Part shown: positions 6,243 through 6,399 of the stretch, piece by piece | Position numbering within the stretch: the stretch's first letter is position 1 | Layout of the letters: the number at the start of each line of letters is the position of its first letter | Assembly: GCA_017861495.1 (NCBI GenBank) | Contig: JAGFXW010000145.1 | Span: 1 to 6,399, forward strand | Direction: 5' to 3' | Origin: Bacillota bacterium | GTDB taxonomy: Bacteria; Bacillota_C; Negativicutes; CTSoil-072 | Length of the DNA: 6,399 bases | The notes under the pieces: generated by a model | What the model was told of the DNA's origin: nothing | Databases searched by the model: none | Seen by the model: the letters and a program-made list of their open reading frames with translations, nothing else | Position numbers and translations under genes: made by a program

Positions 6243-6290
6243 CAAAACGAAAAAAAGTAGTTGACATGATGTTGATATTCATGTTACTAT
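6243..6290 (+). promoter_or_regulatory. rRNA operon promoter P2 with UP-like A-tract
   Basis: TTGACA (6261-6266), an 18-bp spacer, then TACTAT (6285-6290), preceded by the A-rich run CAAAACGAAAAAAAG (6243-6257). The start would fall near 6296. Tandem strong promoters about 73 bp apart are typical of rRNA operons. A dyad ACATGA-N9-TCATGT (6264-6284) spans from the -35 box to just before the -10. Confidence 0.7.
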
Positions 6291-6295
6291 AGAAA

Positions 6296-6399
6296 CCCGA
6301 ACAGCGAAAGCGGTAACGGGCAGCCGGTGAAAAACAGCCGGCGGTGTTCCTTGAAAACTGAACAATGTAAGGTTAAAAAAGCCAGATGTGCGTGGAACC
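6296..6399 (+). ncRNA. rRNA operon leader, probably upstream of 16S rRNA; continues past window
   Basis: The sequence has the make-up of a Firmicute rRNA leader: short GC stems (CCCG 6296-6299 with CGGG 6317-6320; GCCGG 6323-6327 with CCGGC 6338-6342) followed by GTTCCTTGAAAACTGAACA (6346-6364), the antitermination/processing motif commonly found ahead of rRNAs in this phylum. TGTTC and GAACA flank that motif as a 5-bp stem. No mature rRNA sequence is inside the window. 16S is inferred as the next gene because the leader follows directly from the promoters. Confidence 0.7.

Noticed and set aside
1..6399. Search by eye for mobile elements, CRISPR arrays, tRNAs and defence or toxin genes
   Set aside because: No transposase or integrase motifs, no regularly spaced repeats, no tRNA cloverleaf and no toxin-antitoxin-like pair were found; gene content is housekeeping plus one small metabolic unit.

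Overview
The window looks like ordinary chromosome of a low-to-moderate GC Firmicute. The AGGAGG-type ribosome binding sites, sigma-A promoters with TTGACA boxes, a MutS2 protein, an RpiR/SIS regulator and a Firmicute-style rRNA leader (CTTGAAAACTGAACA) all agree. The class Negativicutes (Sporomusa/Pelosinus-like bacteria) is my best guess for lineage, but this is an impression and not something the sequence proves.

Layout, left to right. Positions 1-1442 (+) hold the C-terminal 60% of mutS2: ATPase, coiled coil, KOW-like segment and Smr domain. The gene starts outside the window. A 230-bp convergent intergenic region carries a strong hairpin (1585-1621) that should terminate the opposing gene and perhaps mutS2 as well. 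Positions 1673-3778 (-) encode a complete class A penicillin-binding protein. Upstream of it on the same strand, 3875-4744 encodes an RpiR-family regulator (HTH plus sugar-phosphate SIS domain). Divergent from the regulator, 4993-5880 (+) encodes a beta-hydroxyacid dehydrogenase of the 3-hydroxyisobutyrate dehydrogenase / tartronate semialdehyde reductase family. From 5881 to the right edge there is no credible protein gene. That stretch holds a perfect 20-bp hairpin, about 200 bp of unassigned sequence, then two tandem strong promoters and the start of what is almost certainly an rRNA operon leader. The rRNA itself lies beyond the edge.

The most informative part is the 248-bp divergent control region (4745-4992). 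A near-consensus sigma-A promoter reads toward the dehydrogenase (TTGACA, 17 bp, TATGAT). A second promoter reads toward the regulator, and its -35 box lies inside the spacer of the first. Just downstream of the dehydrogenase start point are two dyads of the form GTAA-N5-TTAC, 32 bp apart centre to centre, about three helical turns. This is the geometry I recall for the HexR operator, and HexR is also an RpiR-family protein. The simplest reading is that the RpiR protein represses the dehydrogenase gene in response to a phosphorylated sugar or acid. The metabolite and physiological role are unknown, and no other pathway gene sits next to the pair. Nothing in the window looks like a mobile element, CRISPR array or defence system.
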